Positions 7,408-17,460 of a DNA stretch of 64,000 nucleotides are shown here, one piece after another. The first letter of the stretch is position 1, and each line of letters begins with the position of its first letter. The position numbers and the translations under genes are program-made. Source of the stretch: Mycobacterium dioxanotrophicus (GTDB lineage: Bacteria; Actinomycetota; Actinomycetes; Mycobacteriales; Mycobacteriaceae); NCBI RefSeq assembly GCF_002157835.1, contig NZ_CP020809.1, forward strand, positions 4,526,001-4,590,000, written 5' to 3'. The notes under the pieces are model-generated. The model saw only the letters and a list, made by a program, of their open reading frames with translations. It searched no databases and was not told the DNA's origin.

Positions 7408-9702
7408 GTGCCGGCGTCCCCGACAAGCCTCACGCACTGGGGTGCGTTCACCGCCCGAGTCGACGCCGGAGACATCACTGCCGTGACACCGCCGGCCGGC
7501 GACACCGACCCGTCTCCGCTGCTGGGCAACCTTCCCGGCGCCATCCGGCACCGCTCGCGCATCACCGGCCCGGCGGTGCGGCGCGGTTGGCTCCGCGACG
7601 GCCCCGGCCCGAGTAGTGGGCGGGGCGCCGACGAGTTCGTCGCGGTGTCCTGGGACGAACTGACGGAACTGTTGGCCGCCGAACTGCGCCGGGTCGTCGA
7701 CACCCACGGAAATGAGGCCATCTACGCCGGCTCCTACGGATGGGCCAGCGCCGGGCGGTTTCACCATGCCCAGAGCCAGGTGCACCGCTTCCTCAAGATG
7801 CTCGGCGGCTACACCTCCTCGCGGAACTCCTACAGCCTGGGCGCCACCGCGGTGATCATGCCCCGCGTGGTCGGCACCCACGATGACCTGTTCAAGCGGT
7901 CCACCGACTGGGACGTCATCGTCGCCCACACCGATCTGCTCGTCAGCTTCGGCGGCCTCGCGCTGAAGAACACCGCCATCAACCACGGTGGCACCACCGC
8001 GCACCCCGCCCGCGACGCGCTGCGCCGGTTGCGGGACCGGGGCGGGCGCATCGTGTCGTTCAGCCCGCTGCGCGACGACGTCGACGGTGAATGCGAATGG
8101 CACGCACCTGTGCCTGGCACCGACGTCGCCGTCATGCTCGGGCTCGCCTACGTGCTGGCCACCGAGGGGCTGGCCGACCGCGCGTTCCTCGACACCTACT
8201 GCACCGGCTACGAGCGGTTCGAGCGTTATCTCCTGGGCCGTGACGACGGCATCGCGAAGTCGCCACGGTGGGCGGCGCAGATCAGCGGGATCGCCGCCGA
8301 CGAACTGACTGCGCTGGCGCGACGCATGGCCTCCGGGCGCACGCTGGTCACTGTCAGCTGGTCCCTGCAACGGATCCGCCACGGCGAACAGGCTCCGTGG
8401 ATGGGCCTGACGCTGGCCGCGATGTTGGGCCAGATCGGGGTTCCCGGCGGCGGATTCGGCCACGGCTACGGGTCGATGAACGAACCCGGGCTACCGCCGC
8501 TGCGCTGCCGGTTGCCGGTGCTTCCGCAGGGCCCCAACCCGGTGCAGACGTTCATCCCGGTGGCGGCCGTCAGCGACATGCTGCTGCATCCGGGCGAGCA
8601 GTTCGACTACAACGGTCAGCGGCTGACCTACCCCGACATCAAATGCGTGTACTGGGCCGGCGGCAATCCGTTCCACCATCACCAGAACATCCCCCGGCTG
8701 CGCCGAGCGCTGGCGCGCGTCGACACCGTGGTGGTGCACGACCCGTACTGGACCGCCATGGCCAAACACGCCGACATCGTCGTACCGTCGACGACGGCCT
8801 ACGAACGCGAGGACTACTCCGGTTCCCGCAACGATCCGCTACTGGTGGCAATGCCGCGGCTCGCCGAGCCCTACGCGCAGTCACGCGACGACTACACGAC
8901 CTTCGCCGCGCTGGCCACTGCGCTCGGCTTCGGCGAGCGGTTCACCGAGGGCCGCACTGCGCGGCAGTGGCTCGTGCACATGTACGAGAAGTGGTCTGCC
9001 GGACTGGATTTCGAGGTTCCCGCGTTCGACGAGTTCTGGGCGGCCGGCCAGCTGCGGCTGCCGACCGAACCGGGCCTGACGCTGTTGGCCGACTACCGGG
9101 CCGACCCACGGGCCCACCGCCTGGCCACGCCGAGCGGCCGCATCGAAATCTTCTCCGAGGACATCGACGGCTTCGGCTACACCGACTGCGTCGGCCACCC
9201 GGCGTGGTACGAACCGGCCGAATGGCTCGGCGGTGCACGTGCACGCAGCTATCCACTGCACCTGCTGGCGAACCAACCGGCGACCCGGCTGCACAGCCAG
9301 CTGGACGGCGGCGCTGCCAGTCAGGCGTCGAAAATCCAAGGGCGCGAACCCATCAGGATGCACTCTGTCGACGCGACCCGCCGCGGGCTGGTCGACGGTG
9401 ACATCGTGCGAGTGTTCAACGACCGCGGCGCCTGCCTCGCCGGACTTGTCGTCGACGACCGGCTGCGCCCGGATGTGGTGCAGCTGTCGACCGGCGCCTG
9501 GTTCGATCCGGCCGACCCTGCCGACCCGAATTCTATGTGCGCGCATGGTAATCCGAATGTGCTGACCGCCGACGTCGGGACGTCATCGCTGGCGCACGGC
9601 TGCACCGGGGCCCACGTGCTGGTCGAGGTCGAGAAGTTCGACGGGCCGCTGCCACCGTTGCGGGCTCATGAACCACCCGTGATCCGGGCCGCCTCCGACT
9701 GA
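7408..9702 (+). CDS. bisC: Molybdopterin oxidoreductase, BisC/TorA type
   Basis: This 764-residue enzyme belongs to the DMSO-reductase family and most resembles biotin (or methionine) sulfoxide reductase BisC. There is no N-terminal Cys motif for a 4Fe-4S cluster, as expected for the BisC/TorA/DorA branch. The Ser in RNSYSLGA aligns with the molybdenum-ligand serine. The C-terminal molydopterin-binding domain starts around YPLHLLANQPATRLHSQLD. No Tat signal is seen, so it is probably cytosolic, reducing methionine or biotin sulfoxide. The GTG at 7408 gives the length of the M. tuberculosis protein (about 766) and follows a leaderless -10; GTGs at 7378 and 7384 are alternatives. In M. tuberculosis bisC lies elsewhere. 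Confidence 0.88.
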   Translation: MPASPTSLTHWGAFTARVDAGDITAVTPPAGDTDPSPLLGNLPGAIRHRSRITGPAVRRGWLRDGPGPSSGRGADEFVAVSWDELTELLAAELRRVVDTHGNEAIYAGSYGWASAGRFHHAQSQVHRFLKMLGGYTSSRNSYSLGATAVIMPRVVGTHDDLFKRSTDWDVIVAHTDLLVSFGGLALKNTAINHGGTTAHPARDALRRLRDRGGRIVSFSPLRDDVDGECEWHAPVPGTDVAVMLGLAYVLATEGLADRAFLDTYCTGYERFERYLLGRDDGIAKSPRWAAQISGIAADELTALARRMASGRTLVTVSWSLQRIRHGEQAPWMGLTLAAMLGQIGVPGGGFGHGYGSMNEPGLPPLRCRLPVLPQGPNPVQTFIPVAAVSDMLLHPGEQFDYNGQRLTYPDIKCVYWAGGNPFHHHQNIPRLRRALARVDTVVVHDPYWTAMAKHADIVVPSTTAYEREDYSGSRNDPLLVAMPRLAEPYAQSRDDYTTFAALATALGFGERFTEGRTARQWLVHMYEKWSAGLDFEVPAFDEFWAAGQLRLPTEPGLTLLADYRADPRAHRLATPSGRIEIFSEDIDGFGYTDCVGHPAWYEPAEWLGGARARSYPLHLLANQPATRLHSQLDGGAASQASKIQGREPIRMHSVDATRRGLVDGDIVRVFNDRGACLAGLVVDDRLRPDVVQLSTGAWFDPADPADPNSMCAHGNPNVLTADVGTSSLAHGCTGAHVLVEVEKFDGPLPPLRAHEPPVIRAASD

Positions 9703-9772
9703 GGCTCGCCCGAGGTGGGAGTTCGCTCGATTTGCGTGTGACCGATGCGTGACGATGCAAAGATCCCCTGAG

Positions 9773-9792
9773 CGCTGACGTCGGCGTCAGCG
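9773..9792 (+). other. Stem-loop abutting the ribosome-binding site
   Basis: CGCTGACG and CGTCAGCG are perfect 8-bp arms around TCGG. The right arm ends at the first G of the GGAAGGAGAG ribosome-binding region of the next gene. TCGG is close to a stable tetraloop. It could be an operator or an mRNA structure affecting translation; the sequence alone does not decide. Confidence 0.4.
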
Positions 9793-9806
9793 GAAGGAGA
9801 GCCCGC

Positions 9807-11306
9807 ATGCGAATCTCAGCCCGATCGATGGTCCGCACCATGCTGGTGGCCGGCGTGGCGATGTCCGGTTCGGCAGTCATCGGCGTGACGACGACGCTGG
9901 CGGCCGAGGTCGCGCTGAATGCGGCGGTGACGCCGTTGGTCGTGCCGGGCACGGGAACACCGAACCCCGCTGATTCCACCAATTACATGAACAATGCCGT
10001 CAGCTACTACGTCGAGCCGGGCGGTACCTGCGGAACCGACGGCTGCGCCGCACCGGTGCCGGTGCCCTACATCGCCCAGTTCTGGCCGTTCCCGTTCGCC
10101 GGGTGGGGCGGGTTGCAGGGTGCGAAATGGAATGTCTCGGTGGCCAGCGGTGTGACGAGCCTGACCAGCCAGCTCGTCGGGCCCAACAATCCCACCGACG
10201 ACCATCCGGTCATCGTCTTCGGCTACTCGCAGGGCGCGACCGTCGCCAGCATCGTCAAGGGCCAGCTGGCCGATCTGCCCGCCGATCAGAAGAACGACCT
10301 GACGTTCGTGCTGATCGGCAACCCGAACCGGCCCAACGGCGGGCTGTTCGAACGGCTCGCGATCCTGGGCACCGTGCCGGTTCTCGACGCGACCTTCGGT
10401 CAACCGACCCCGACCGACACCGGCATCACCACCTATGACATCGCGCTGCAGTACGACGGTGTCTCCGATGCGCCGTCCTGGGTGCTCAATCCGCTGGCGA
10501 TGGCCAACGCCGTCGCGGGTTTCGAATACGTCCACGGCACTTACCTGGCGCCCGACGGCACCGACGCCCCGTCGGCCACGCCCTACGGCTACACACCCGA
10601 GCAGGTGCAGGCCGCCGTGGCCAACGCCAAGGCCGACTGCAGCGCGGCGACCCACTGCCAGAAGCAGGGCGACACCTACTACATCACCCTGCCGGCCAAG
10701 TACCTCCCGATCATGCAGCCCGCACTTGACCTGGGCGCGGCGACCGGTACGTCGGCGCTCGTCGTGCCGGTGGTCAACCTGATCTCGCCGATGACCCAGA
10801 CGCTCATCGAAACCGGTTACGACAGAACCAATTACGGCACACCGACACCGTTCCAGCTGGTGCCGCGAGTCAACCCCGTCACGCTGGCCGGCGACCTCAT
10901 CAACGACATCCCCGAAGGAATCACCGCCGCGAGCCAACCCGGGCTTGCCCCGTTGCCCGGTTGGACAGACCCCACCCAGAGCGCCACCACGGCGACGATC
11001 ACGCCCGATACCACACCCGCGCCGGTCACCTCCACCGACACTGCGGACGTCCAGAAAGTTGCGGCCGTCACCGATCTCAAGCCCGTACTACGTCCGAGCA
11101 CCGTCACCAAGCCCGCCTCGACGACCACTCAGTTCGACCGCCCGTCGCTGCGAAAAGCGTTGGGCATCAACGGACATCCGGTCCGTGATCTGGCGAAGTC
11201 GCTCGGCAGCACGGTGCGCAAGGCTCTCGGGCAGGACACCGCGAAGGCCACCGACAAGAGCGACGCGGGCGCCGACACCAAGGCGGCGTCGAAGCCCGCG
11301 GCCTGA
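9807..11306 (+). CDS. Secreted PE-PPE-domain alpha/beta hydrolase
   Basis: This 499-residue protein has an N-terminal signal sequence (VRTMLVAGVAMSGSAVIGV), then a PE-PPE domain (about residues 40-330), a serine alpha/beta-hydrolase fold related to cutinases. The nucleophile elbow is GYSQG with Ser141 in VIVFGYSQGATV. The last 130 or so residues are Thr/Pro/Ala-rich and probably disordered. Members act as esterases or thioesterases on lipids; some make trehalose polyphleates or sulfolipids. The substrate here is unknown. It lacks the PE or PPE N-terminal domain. Strong GGAAGGAGAG ribosome-binding site. Confidence 0.85.
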   Translation: MRISARSMVRTMLVAGVAMSGSAVIGVTTTLAAEVALNAAVTPLVVPGTGTPNPADSTNYMNNAVSYYVEPGGTCGTDGCAAPVPVPYIAQFWPFPFAGWGGLQGAKWNVSVASGVTSLTSQLVGPNNPTDDHPVIVFGYSQGATVASIVKGQLADLPADQKNDLTFVLIGNPNRPNGGLFERLAILGTVPVLDATFGQPTPTDTGITTYDIALQYDGVSDAPSWVLNPLAMANAVAGFEYVHGTYLAPDGTDAPSATPYGYTPEQVQAAVANAKADCSAATHCQKQGDTYYITLPAKYLPIMQPALDLGAATGTSALVVPVVNLISPMTQTLIETGYDRTNYGTPTPFQLVPRVNPVTLAGDLINDIPEGITAASQPGLAPLPGWTDPTQSATTATITPDTTPAPVTSTDTADVQKVAAVTDLKPVLRPSTVTKPASTTTQFDRPSLRKALGINGHPVRDLAKSLGSTVRKALGQDTAKATDKSDAGADTKAASKPAA

Positions 11307-11311
11307 TCTCT

Positions 11312-11373
11312 GCCGAGCAGACGTCGCGGTACCTCAAACACGGCGTGTCGGGATACCTCAGCGTCTGCTCGGC
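11312..11373. terminator. Long inverted repeat between convergent genes
   Basis: GCCGAGCAGACG (11312-11323) and CGTCTGCTCGGC (11362-11373) are perfect 12-bp arms. The 38-nt loop holds a smaller repeat (ACAC-GGC-GTGT) and two similar TACCTC segments. It fills the gap between the PE-PPE gene and the convergent hflX, so it may act as a bidirectional terminator. No T tract. Confidence 0.5.
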
Positions 11374-11374
11374 G

Positions 11375-12775
11375 TCAGAAGGTGGCGAACTCGCCGAGGC
11401 TGGCCGCCAACGGGATCGGCACGCGCGCTTTGATCCTGGTGCCGTCGGCGCCGTGTTCGGTGGCGTCGATGCGGCCCTCGGCGTGCAGCTTGGCGACCAG
11501 ATCGCCGCGCTCGTACGGGATGGTCACGTCGACCATGGTGTCGGTCGGCTCGACCAACTCCCCCATCCGCTGCCGCAGCCGGTCCAGCCCGTCACCGGAG
11601 TGCGCCGAGACGAACACGGCGTCGGGCAGGGCTCGGCGCAGCTGGGCCAGTTCCAGGTCGCCGGTGGCATCGATCTTGTTGACCACCAACAGTTCCGGTG
11701 CCCGTCGCCCGTCGTGTTCGGCGATCACCTCGCCGATCACCTGCCGCACCGCGCTGATCTGGGCCAGCGGATTCGCATCGGAGCCGTCGACCACGTGCAC
11801 GAGCAGGTCGGCGTCGACGACCTCTTCGAGGGTGGACCGGAACGCCTCCACCAACTGCGTGGGTAGGTGCCGCACGAAGCCGACGGTGTCGGTCAGCACG
11901 AACGGCCGCCCGTCGTCGAATTCCCCACGGCGCGAAGTGGGTTCGAGGGTCGCGAACAACGCGTTCTCCACCAGCACCCCGGCCCCCGTCAAGGCGTTGA
12001 GCAGGCTCGACTTACCGGCGTTGGTGTAGCCGACGATCGCCACCGACGCGACGTCGGAGGTCAGCCTGCGGCTGCGCTGGGTGTCGCGGACCTTCTTCAT
12101 GTCGCGAATCTCGCGACGCAGCTTGGACATGCGCTCGCGGATCCGCCGCCGGTCGGTCTCGATCTTGGTCTCGCCCGGACCACGGGTGCCGACGCCGCCG
12201 CCCGCACCGCCGGCCCGACCGCCGGCCTGCCGGGACATCGATTCGCCCCAGCCGCGCAGTCGCGGAAGCATGTATTCCATCTGGGCCAGCGACACCTGGG
12301 CCTTGCCCTCACGGCTGGTCGCGTGCTGCGCGAAGATGTCGAGGATCAGCGCGGTGCGGTCGATGACCTTGACCTTGACCACCTTTTCCAGGGAGTTCAG
12401 CTGTGCCGGGGAGAGCTCGCCGTCGCAGATCACGGTGTCGGCTCCGGTGGCGAGGACGACCTCGCGCAGTTCGGCGGCCTTGCCCGAGCCGATGTAGGTG
12501 GACGGATCGGGCTTGTCCCGGCGCTGGATGAGGCCTTCGAGAACCTCTGAGCCCGCGGTCTCGGCCAGGGCCGCCAACTCGGCCAGGCTGGCGTCGGCGT
12601 CGGCCGAGGTGCCGTCGGTCCAGACGCCGACGAGCACGACCCGCTCGAGCCGTAGCTGGCGGTATTCGACCTCGGAGACGTCGGTGAGTTCGGTGGATAG
12701 CCCGGCGACGCGGCGCAGTGAGGCGCGATCCTGGAGGGCGAGTTCGCCGGTGCTGGGCGTCTGTGGATACGTCAT
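11375..12775 (-). CDS. hflX: GTPase HflX
   Basis: This 466-residue ribosome-associated GTPase rescues or splits stalled ribosomes under stress. The N-terminal HflX domain is followed by the glycine-rich GRAGGAGGGVGTRGPGETK stretch and a coiled segment (RRRIRERMSKLRRE). The G domain shows G1 GYTNAGKSS, G3 DTVGF and G4 NKID. The start at 12775 (ATG, with GGAAG upstream) is the first convincing one; 15 more open codons upstream are not typical. It lies upstream of fadE20 and downstream of dapF as in other mycobacteria. Confidence 0.95.
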   Translation of the reverse strand: MTYPQTPSTGELALQDRASLRRVAGLSTELTDVSEVEYRQLRLERVVLVGVWTDGTSADADASLAELAALAETAGSEVLEGLIQRRDKPDPSTYIGSGKAAELREVVLATGADTVICDGELSPAQLNSLEKVVKVKVIDRTALILDIFAQHATSREGKAQVSLAQMEYMLPRLRGWGESMSRQAGGRAGGAGGGVGTRGPGETKIETDRRRIRERMSKLRREIRDMKKVRDTQRSRRLTSDVASVAIVGYTNAGKSSLLNALTGAGVLVENALFATLEPTSRRGEFDDGRPFVLTDTVGFVRHLPTQLVEAFRSTLEEVVDADLLVHVVDGSDANPLAQISAVRQVIGEVIAEHDGRRAPELLVVNKIDATGDLELAQLRRALPDAVFVSAHSGDGLDRLRQRMGELVEPTDTMVDVTIPYERGDLVAKLHAEGRIDATEHGADGTRIKARVPIPLAASLGEFATF

Positions 12776-12820
12776 ATGTACTTCCAGATTGTCACGCCGG
12801 CCGCCCGGCGCGCACCCCAA

Positions 12821-13687
12821 TTACGCGTGTGCAGTGTGCCACCAGGCCTCGGACAGTTCCCCGTGGGCCACCAGGACCGACGGACCACGCAGGTAGCTGC
12901 TGGATTCGGTGATGGTCACCGACACCTGGCCGCCGGGGATGCGCACCTGCAGGGTCCCCGTCTCGGCGCCCCGGTTCGCCAGCGCGGCCACCGTTGCGGC
13001 GACGGTTCCGGTGCCGCACGACCGGGTCTCGCCGACACCGCGTTCATGCACGCGCATGCTCACCGCGCCGTCGACCGGTGCGGTCAGGATCTCGACGTTG
13101 ACACCATCGGGAAACAACCCGGAATCGAACGACACCGGCGCACCCACGTCCAGGGCGGCCAGCTCGGCCTCGTCAATCCCCACGCAGGCCAGATGCGGAT
13201 TGCCCACGTCGACGGCCAGGCCGGTGAAGCTGCGGCCGCCGACAACGGCCGAGCCGGTGCCGAACCGGTTGGCCTTGCCCATCTCGACGGTGACCTCGGC
13301 CGTGTCGGCGTCGGCGTGGTGCAGCACCACCGGGCGCGGCCCCGCCAGCGAGCCGACCACGAACTCGTCGGCGGTCTCCAGGCCCGAGGCCTTCAGGTAG
13401 TGCGCGAACACACGGACGCCGTTGCCGCACATCTGCGCGATGGACCCGTCGGCATTGCGGTAGTCCATGTACCAGTCGCCGGCCGCGACACCGTCGGGCA
13501 ACCGGTCGAACACGCCTGCGGCCAGGGCGGCACCCGCCGTGGTCACCCGCAGCACGCCGTCGGCGCCCAGGCCGCGTCGGCGGTCGCACAGCGCGGCCAC
13601 CGCGCCGGGCTGCAGCGACAGGCGCGCATCGAGGTCGGGCAGCACCACGAAATCGTTCTGGGTGCCGTGCCCCTTGGCGAAGATCAC
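12821..13687 (-). CDS. dapF: Diaminopimelate epimerase
   Basis: This 288-residue cytosolic enzyme interconverts LL- and meso-diaminopimelate for peptidoglycan and lysine. The catalytic cysteine pair is visible: Cys87 in AQMCGNGVR and Cys224 in ETRSCGTGT. The start is GTG at 13687 ([13 protein letters not shown], the conserved DapF N-terminus). Only 4 bp separate it from the miaA stop, so miaA and dapF are probably co-translated. Confidence 0.96.
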   Translation of the reverse strand: MIFAKGHGTQNDFVVLPDLDARLSLQPGAVAALCDRRRGLGADGVLRVTTAGAALAAGVFDRLPDGVAAGDWYMDYRNADGSIAQMCGNGVRVFAHYLKASGLETADEFVVGSLAGPRPVVLHHADADTAEVTVEMGKANRFGTGSAVVGGRSFTGLAVDVGNPHLACVGIDEAELAALDVGAPVSFDSGLFPDGVNVEILTAPVDGAVSMRVHERGVGETRSCGTGTVAATVAALANRGAETGTLQVRIPGGQVSVTITESSSYLRGPSVLVAHGELSEAWWHTAHA

Positions 13688-13691
13688 CTGA

Positions 13692-14606
13692 TCAGGATAC
13701 GTGTCGCCAGATCCGCTCGGCGTCCTCGACCGCCCGGTCGGAGGCCCCGTCCAGCCAGGCCACCCGGTGATCCCTGCGGAACCAGGACCGCTGCCTGCGC
13801 ACGTAGCGGCGGGTGCCGATGAACGTCGGCTCCGCAGCGGCCGAGCCGTCTCCGCCGGCGTCGAGGTCGGCCAGCACCTGTGCGTACCCCAGCGCCCGCG
13901 CGGCCGTGACACCATCGCGCAAACCCCGCTCGCGCAGCGCCCGGACCTCGTCGACCAGACCGTCGGCGAACATCTTGTCGGTGCGCTGCGCCAGCCGCTC
14001 GTCGAGAACCTCGGTGGCCCAGTCCAATCCGATGATCGCGGTGTCCCAGCGGGGTGTCCCGATGCGCGGCGCGGAGGCCGCGAACGGCTGTCCGGTCAGC
14101 TCCACCACCTCCAGCGCCCGCACGATCCGTCTGCCGTCGGTGGGCAGGATCGACGCGCCCGCCGCGGGATCGACCGCGGTCAGCTCGGCGTGCAGGGCCG
14201 CCACTCCGACCTCGGCCAACCGCTCCTCCCACCGCGCTCGCACCGCTGCGTCGGTGGCCGGAAACGCCCACTCGTCCAGCAGCGACTGGATGTAGAGCAT
14301 CGAGCCGCCCACGATGATGGGCACCGCGCCGCGCGCCGCGATGGCTTCGACGTCGGCCGCCGCAGCCTGCTGGTAGCGGGCAACGGTGGCGGTCTCGGTC
14401 ACCTCGAGCACGTCGAGCTGGTGATGCGGGATGCCGCGGCGTTCGGTGACGGTCAGCTTCGCGGTGCCGATATCCATGCCGCGATAGAGCTGCATGGCGT
14501 CGGCGTTCACGATCTCGCCGCCGAGCCGTTCGGCCAGGGCCAATGCCAACGCAGACTTGCCGGTTCCGGTCGGCCCGATGACGGCGATCGGCCTCACGGC
14601 TGCCAC
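13692..14606 (-). CDS. miaA: tRNA dimethylallyltransferase
   Basis: This 304-residue enzyme transfers a dimethylallyl group to A37 of tRNAs reading UNN codons; MiaB (17448-19025) then adds the methylthio group. The P-loop GPTGTGKS spans residues 11-18, followed by the conserved [17 protein letters not shown] segment and [10 protein letters not shown]. The GTG start overlaps the end of the upstream gene by 13 bp. Downstream dapF follows after 4 bp. Confidence 0.96.
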   Translation of the reverse strand: MAAVRPIAVIGPTGTGKSALALALAERLGGEIVNADAMQLYRGMDIGTAKLTVTERRGIPHHQLDVLEVTETATVARYQQAAAADVEAIAARGAVPIIVGGSMLYIQSLLDEWAFPATDAAVRARWEERLAEVGVAALHAELTAVDPAAGASILPTDGRRIVRALEVVELTGQPFAASAPRIGTPRWDTAIIGLDWATEVLDERLAQRTDKMFADGLVDEVRALRERGLRDGVTAARALGYAQVLADLDAGGDGSAAAEPTFIGTRRYVRRQRSWFRRDHRVAWLDGASDRAVEDAERIWRHVS

Positions 14607-15283
14607 ACCCCCGCGAAGTATCCGACGCCATAGGGCGCGCCGCGGTAGAGCTCACGTGACCCGGCGGGCGCAGGCTCGGTGAGCCCGGCCAGCACCTGAT
14701 AGGCGACCCGGCCCACGATCGACTCGGGCAGCCGAAGCAGAGCCGCGGCATCGCCTGCTGCCAACGCAGCGTCGAGGGCCGACTGGATCGCGCCGGACTC
14801 CGGGTCATAGCCGCCCGGTGCGCTCGAGGTGAGGGTGGACGCGCCGTCGGCGACCACCAGCACCCCGACCGGGTCTACCGCGTCGTCGATCAGCGCGCGC
14901 AGCCGGCGCCCGCGGGCCTGGGCCGCGTCAGCCGAATGGGAGTCGGCGTACACGCGCATTTCGGCGGCGGCGCCGGGACTCGCGTGTCCTCTGATCCAAC
15001 CGGCGACGAGCGCGCTGAGCGGGAGTTCCGTGGGTGGGTGCGGGCCACCAGGTCCCAGCGCGACCGCCACGTCGACGCCGTATCCGGCGAACGTCCCCGC
15101 CCCCTCCGGGCCGATGACGGTGTCGGTGTCGCCGACGCCGACGGCCACCCAGCGCGCGGGCAGTGTCTGCGCCGCCGCGACAACCGCAGCCCGCAGGTCG
15201 GTCAGTTCAGCGGCGGCCGCACCCATGAGCTCGGGCACCAGGACAGGTGCCGACGGAACGATCGCGATGGCGCTCAGCACCAC
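14594..15283 (-). CDS. Extradiol-dioxygenase-like protein (Rv2728c-like)
   Basis: This 229-residue Ala-rich protein resembles the subunit-B fold of class III extradiol ring-cleavage dioxygenases (early [14 protein letters not shown] and later [17 protein letters not shown]). Its substrate is unknown; the position before miaA is conserved in mycobacteria. GTG start at 15283; it overlaps miaA by 13 bp, so the three genes to dapF probably form one operon. Confidence 0.75.
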   Translation of the reverse strand: MVLSAIAIVPSAPVLVPELMGAAAAELTDLRAAVVAAAQTLPARWVAVGVGDTDTVIGPEGAGTFAGYGVDVAVALGPGGPHPPTELPLSALVAGWIRGHASPGAAAEMRVYADSHSADAAQARGRRLRALIDDAVDPVGVLVVADGASTLTSSAPGGYDPESGAIQSALDAALAAGDAAALLRLPESIVGRVAYQVLAGLTEPAPAGSRELYRGAPYGVGYFAGVWQP

Positions 15284-15511
15284 ACCAAACTAGTGCGCAG
15301 GCACCACCGCACCGGCCCGTAGGGCCGCCCATCGGTCCTAGTCACCCCGTGTGCGGGGGTGCCGACAGCGAGTTTGTCAGCCCATTGACCCGAAAGGCAT
15401 GGGCAGGACACAAGCCGACCTGCTTGAATAGCGTTCGAAACTGACAGCTATCGGGCGCCGCGTCGCGCGGCAGATGCGCGGGTAGACCGCGGGGAAGTAC
15501 GAGGAGCCGAT

Positions 15512-16834
15512 ATGACAACCAGCCAGCCTGGCGAGCACACCCCCAAACCCAGCCCCCGGCCCGGGCCACCGCGCCCCGTCCCCCACCCCACCACCACCGC
15601 TGCACCGGTCGTTCCCGTCGCACCGACGAGCGATCCGCACCGGTTCGGCCGCGTGGACGACGACGGCACGGTGTGGCTGATCACCGGATCCGGCGAACGC
15701 GTCATCGGATCCTGGCAGGCAGGCGACAACGAGTCGGCCTTCGCACATTTCGGCCGCCGCTTCGACGATCTGCACACCGAGGTGGCGCTGCTCGAACACC
15801 GGCTGTCCTCCGGCACCGGCGATGCCCGCAAGATCAAATCCGCCGCAGCTTCGTTGGCCGAAACCCTGCCCACCGCAGCGGTTCTCGGCGACGTCGATGC
15901 CTTGAGCGCCCGGCTGACGGCCATCCTCGACCAGGCGGACTCGGCCGCGGCGACCGAACGGGCGCAGCGCGACGAGCATCGCGCCGCGCAGACCGCCCGC
16001 AAGGAGGCGCTGGCCGCCGAGGCCGAAGACCTGGCCGCCAACGCCACCCAGTGGAAGGCCGCAGGCGACCGGCTTCGGGAGATTCTCGACGAGTGGCGCT
16101 CGATCACGGGGTTGGACCGCAAGGTCGACGACGCGCTGTGGAAGCGTTACTCGGCGGCACGCGAGACGTTCAACCGGCGGCGTGGCTCGCATTTCGCCGA
16201 ACTCGACCGCGGCCGGGCCAGCGCCCGGCAAGCCAAGGAAGAGCTGTGTGAGAAGGCCGAGCAGTTGGCCGACTCCACCGACTGGGGTGCCACCGGCGCG
16301 GCGTTCCGCGAGCTGCTGAACCAGTGGAAGGCCGTCGGTCGCGCGGCCAAGGACGTCGACGACGCGTTGTGGCAGCGGTTCAAGGCCGCCCAGGACGTGT
16401 TCTTCTCCGCCCGCAACGCGGCCCATGCCGAGCGGGACGCCGAACTGGAGGCCAACGCCGTGGCCAAGGAAGCGTTGCTGGCCGAGGCAGAGAAGCTCGA
16501 CACGGCCGATCTCGACGCCGCCCGGGCAGCACTGCGCACGATCGGCGACAAGTGGGACGCGATCGGCAAGGTGCCCCGCGAACGCAGCGCCGAGCTGGAA
16601 CGTCGGCTGCGGGTGATCGAGAAGAAGATCCGCGATGCACCCACCGGCGGCGTCGATCCGGAGGCCCAGGCCCGCGCTGACCAGTTCCGTAGCCGTGTCG
16701 AGCAGTTCGAGAAGCAGGCGCAGAAGGCTGAGGCCGCGGGCCGGACCAAGGAGGCCGAGGCGGCCCGCGCCAGCGCCGAGCAGTGGCGCCAGTGGGCCGA
16801 CGCCGCCGCGGAATCGCTGGGCAAGCGCCGCTAG
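15512..16834 (+). CDS. DUF349 domain-containing coiled-coil protein (Rv2731-like)
   Basis: This 440-residue protein starts with a Pro/Thr-rich disordered stretch (about 1-45) and then carries repeated DUF349 helical units, each with a W-x-x-I/L-x-x-hydrophobic pattern ([54 protein letters not shown]), ending in an Ala/Glu/Lys-rich coiled coil. Its function is unknown; the rod-like helices suggest a scaffold or nucleic-acid-associated role. The start has a GAGGAG site. About 230 bp upstream separates it from the divergent Rv2728c-like gene. Confidence 0.85.
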   Translation: MTTSQPGEHTPKPSPRPGPPRPVPHPTTTAAPVVPVAPTSDPHRFGRVDDDGTVWLITGSGERVIGSWQAGDNESAFAHFGRRFDDLHTEVALLEHRLSSGTGDARKIKSAAASLAETLPTAAVLGDVDALSARLTAILDQADSAAATERAQRDEHRAAQTARKEALAAEAEDLAANATQWKAAGDRLREILDEWRSITGLDRKVDDALWKRYSAARETFNRRRGSHFAELDRGRASARQAKEELCEKAEQLADSTDWGATGAAFRELLNQWKAVGRAAKDVDDALWQRFKAAQDVFFSARNAAHAERDAELEANAVAKEALLAEAEKLDTADLDAARAALRTIGDKWDAIGKVPRERSAELERRLRVIEKKIRDAPTGGVDPEAQARADQFRSRVEQFEKQAQKAEAAGRTKEAEAARASAEQWRQWADAAAESLGKRR

Positions 16835-16849
16835 GCCAGAAAGTCCCCG

Positions 16850-16877
16850 ACCCGGTTACGCCGTCAGGCGTCCGGGT
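16850..16877. terminator. Bidirectional terminator-like hairpin
   Basis: ACCCGG-TT-ACGCC and GGCGT-CCGGGT pair around a GTCA loop, with the TT as a bulge. It lies between the convergent DUF349 gene and the 198-aa membrane protein and overlaps the stop codon of the latter. No T tract. Confidence 0.55.
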
Positions 16878-17460
16878 TGTCGGGATCGGTCGGCTTGTCG
16901 TCCTTGATGTCGTCGAGCAGGCCACGCTGGTGTCGCTTGGCGGCGGCGCGGCGACGCTCTTCCTCAGCGGCCAGCTGGACTGCCGTCCGAGACCACACCA
17001 CCCGCGCCCAGTGGAAGGTCAGCACGATCACCGCGATCCACGCCATGATCAACCCGATACCGGGGCCGGCATGGTGCACGGCGGTCTGCCGCGACCACAC
17101 CGCCAGCATGCCCGTGGCGCTGGCCACCGCGGTCCCGGCGAGCGCGATCCAGGCCAGGGCCCACCGCCGCGTCAACAGCGCCAGCGTGGAGAAACCCACA
17201 GCGAAGACCAGGGCCATCCAGGTGAACACCCGCGACGGCAGGGAGATGCCGTCTGCGACTGCCTTGGCGTCACCGACCAGCACGTCGAAACCCTTGCTCG
17301 ATCCGGTGTGCGGCAGCACGAACGACAGCAGCACGACGAACACCAGGATCGCCACCACCACCGCCCGGCTGCCCGGGTCGAATTCCCGGGCCATCTTGCG
17401 TTCGACGGCGTCGAGGTCACCCTTGAACTGGTCGAAGTGCTCGTCGGTCAACAGCTGCAT
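16864..17460 (-). CDS. Conserved membrane protein (Rv2732c-like)
   Basis: This 198-residue protein has four probable membrane helices ([73 protein letters not shown]) between a short acidic N-terminus and a charged C-terminal tail ([16 protein letters not shown]). Function unknown. It starts inside the 3' end of miaB (13-bp overlap) and is likely co-translated with it, as in M. tuberculosis. Confidence 0.82.
   Translation of the reverse strand: MQLLTDEHFDQFKGDLDAVERKMAREFDPGSRAVVVAILVFVVLLSFVLPHTGSSKGFDVLVGDAKAVADGISLPSRVFTWMALVFAVGFSTLALLTRRWALAWIALAGTAVASATGMLAVWSRQTAVHHAGPGIGLIMAWIAVIVLTFHWARVVWSRTAVQLAAEEERRRAAAKRHQRGLLDDIKDDKPTDPDNPDA

Noticed and set aside
7306..8463. Long upstream extension of the fadE20 frame
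   Set aside because: It is antisense to bisC; the ATG at 7305 has a GGAGG site and the family N-terminus.
15380..15425. Minus-strand TGTCAGTT-N8-TATTCA resembling a PafBC promoter
   Set aside because: The -10 lacks the final T and the upstream element deviates in the last bases; the downstream genes are housekeeping.
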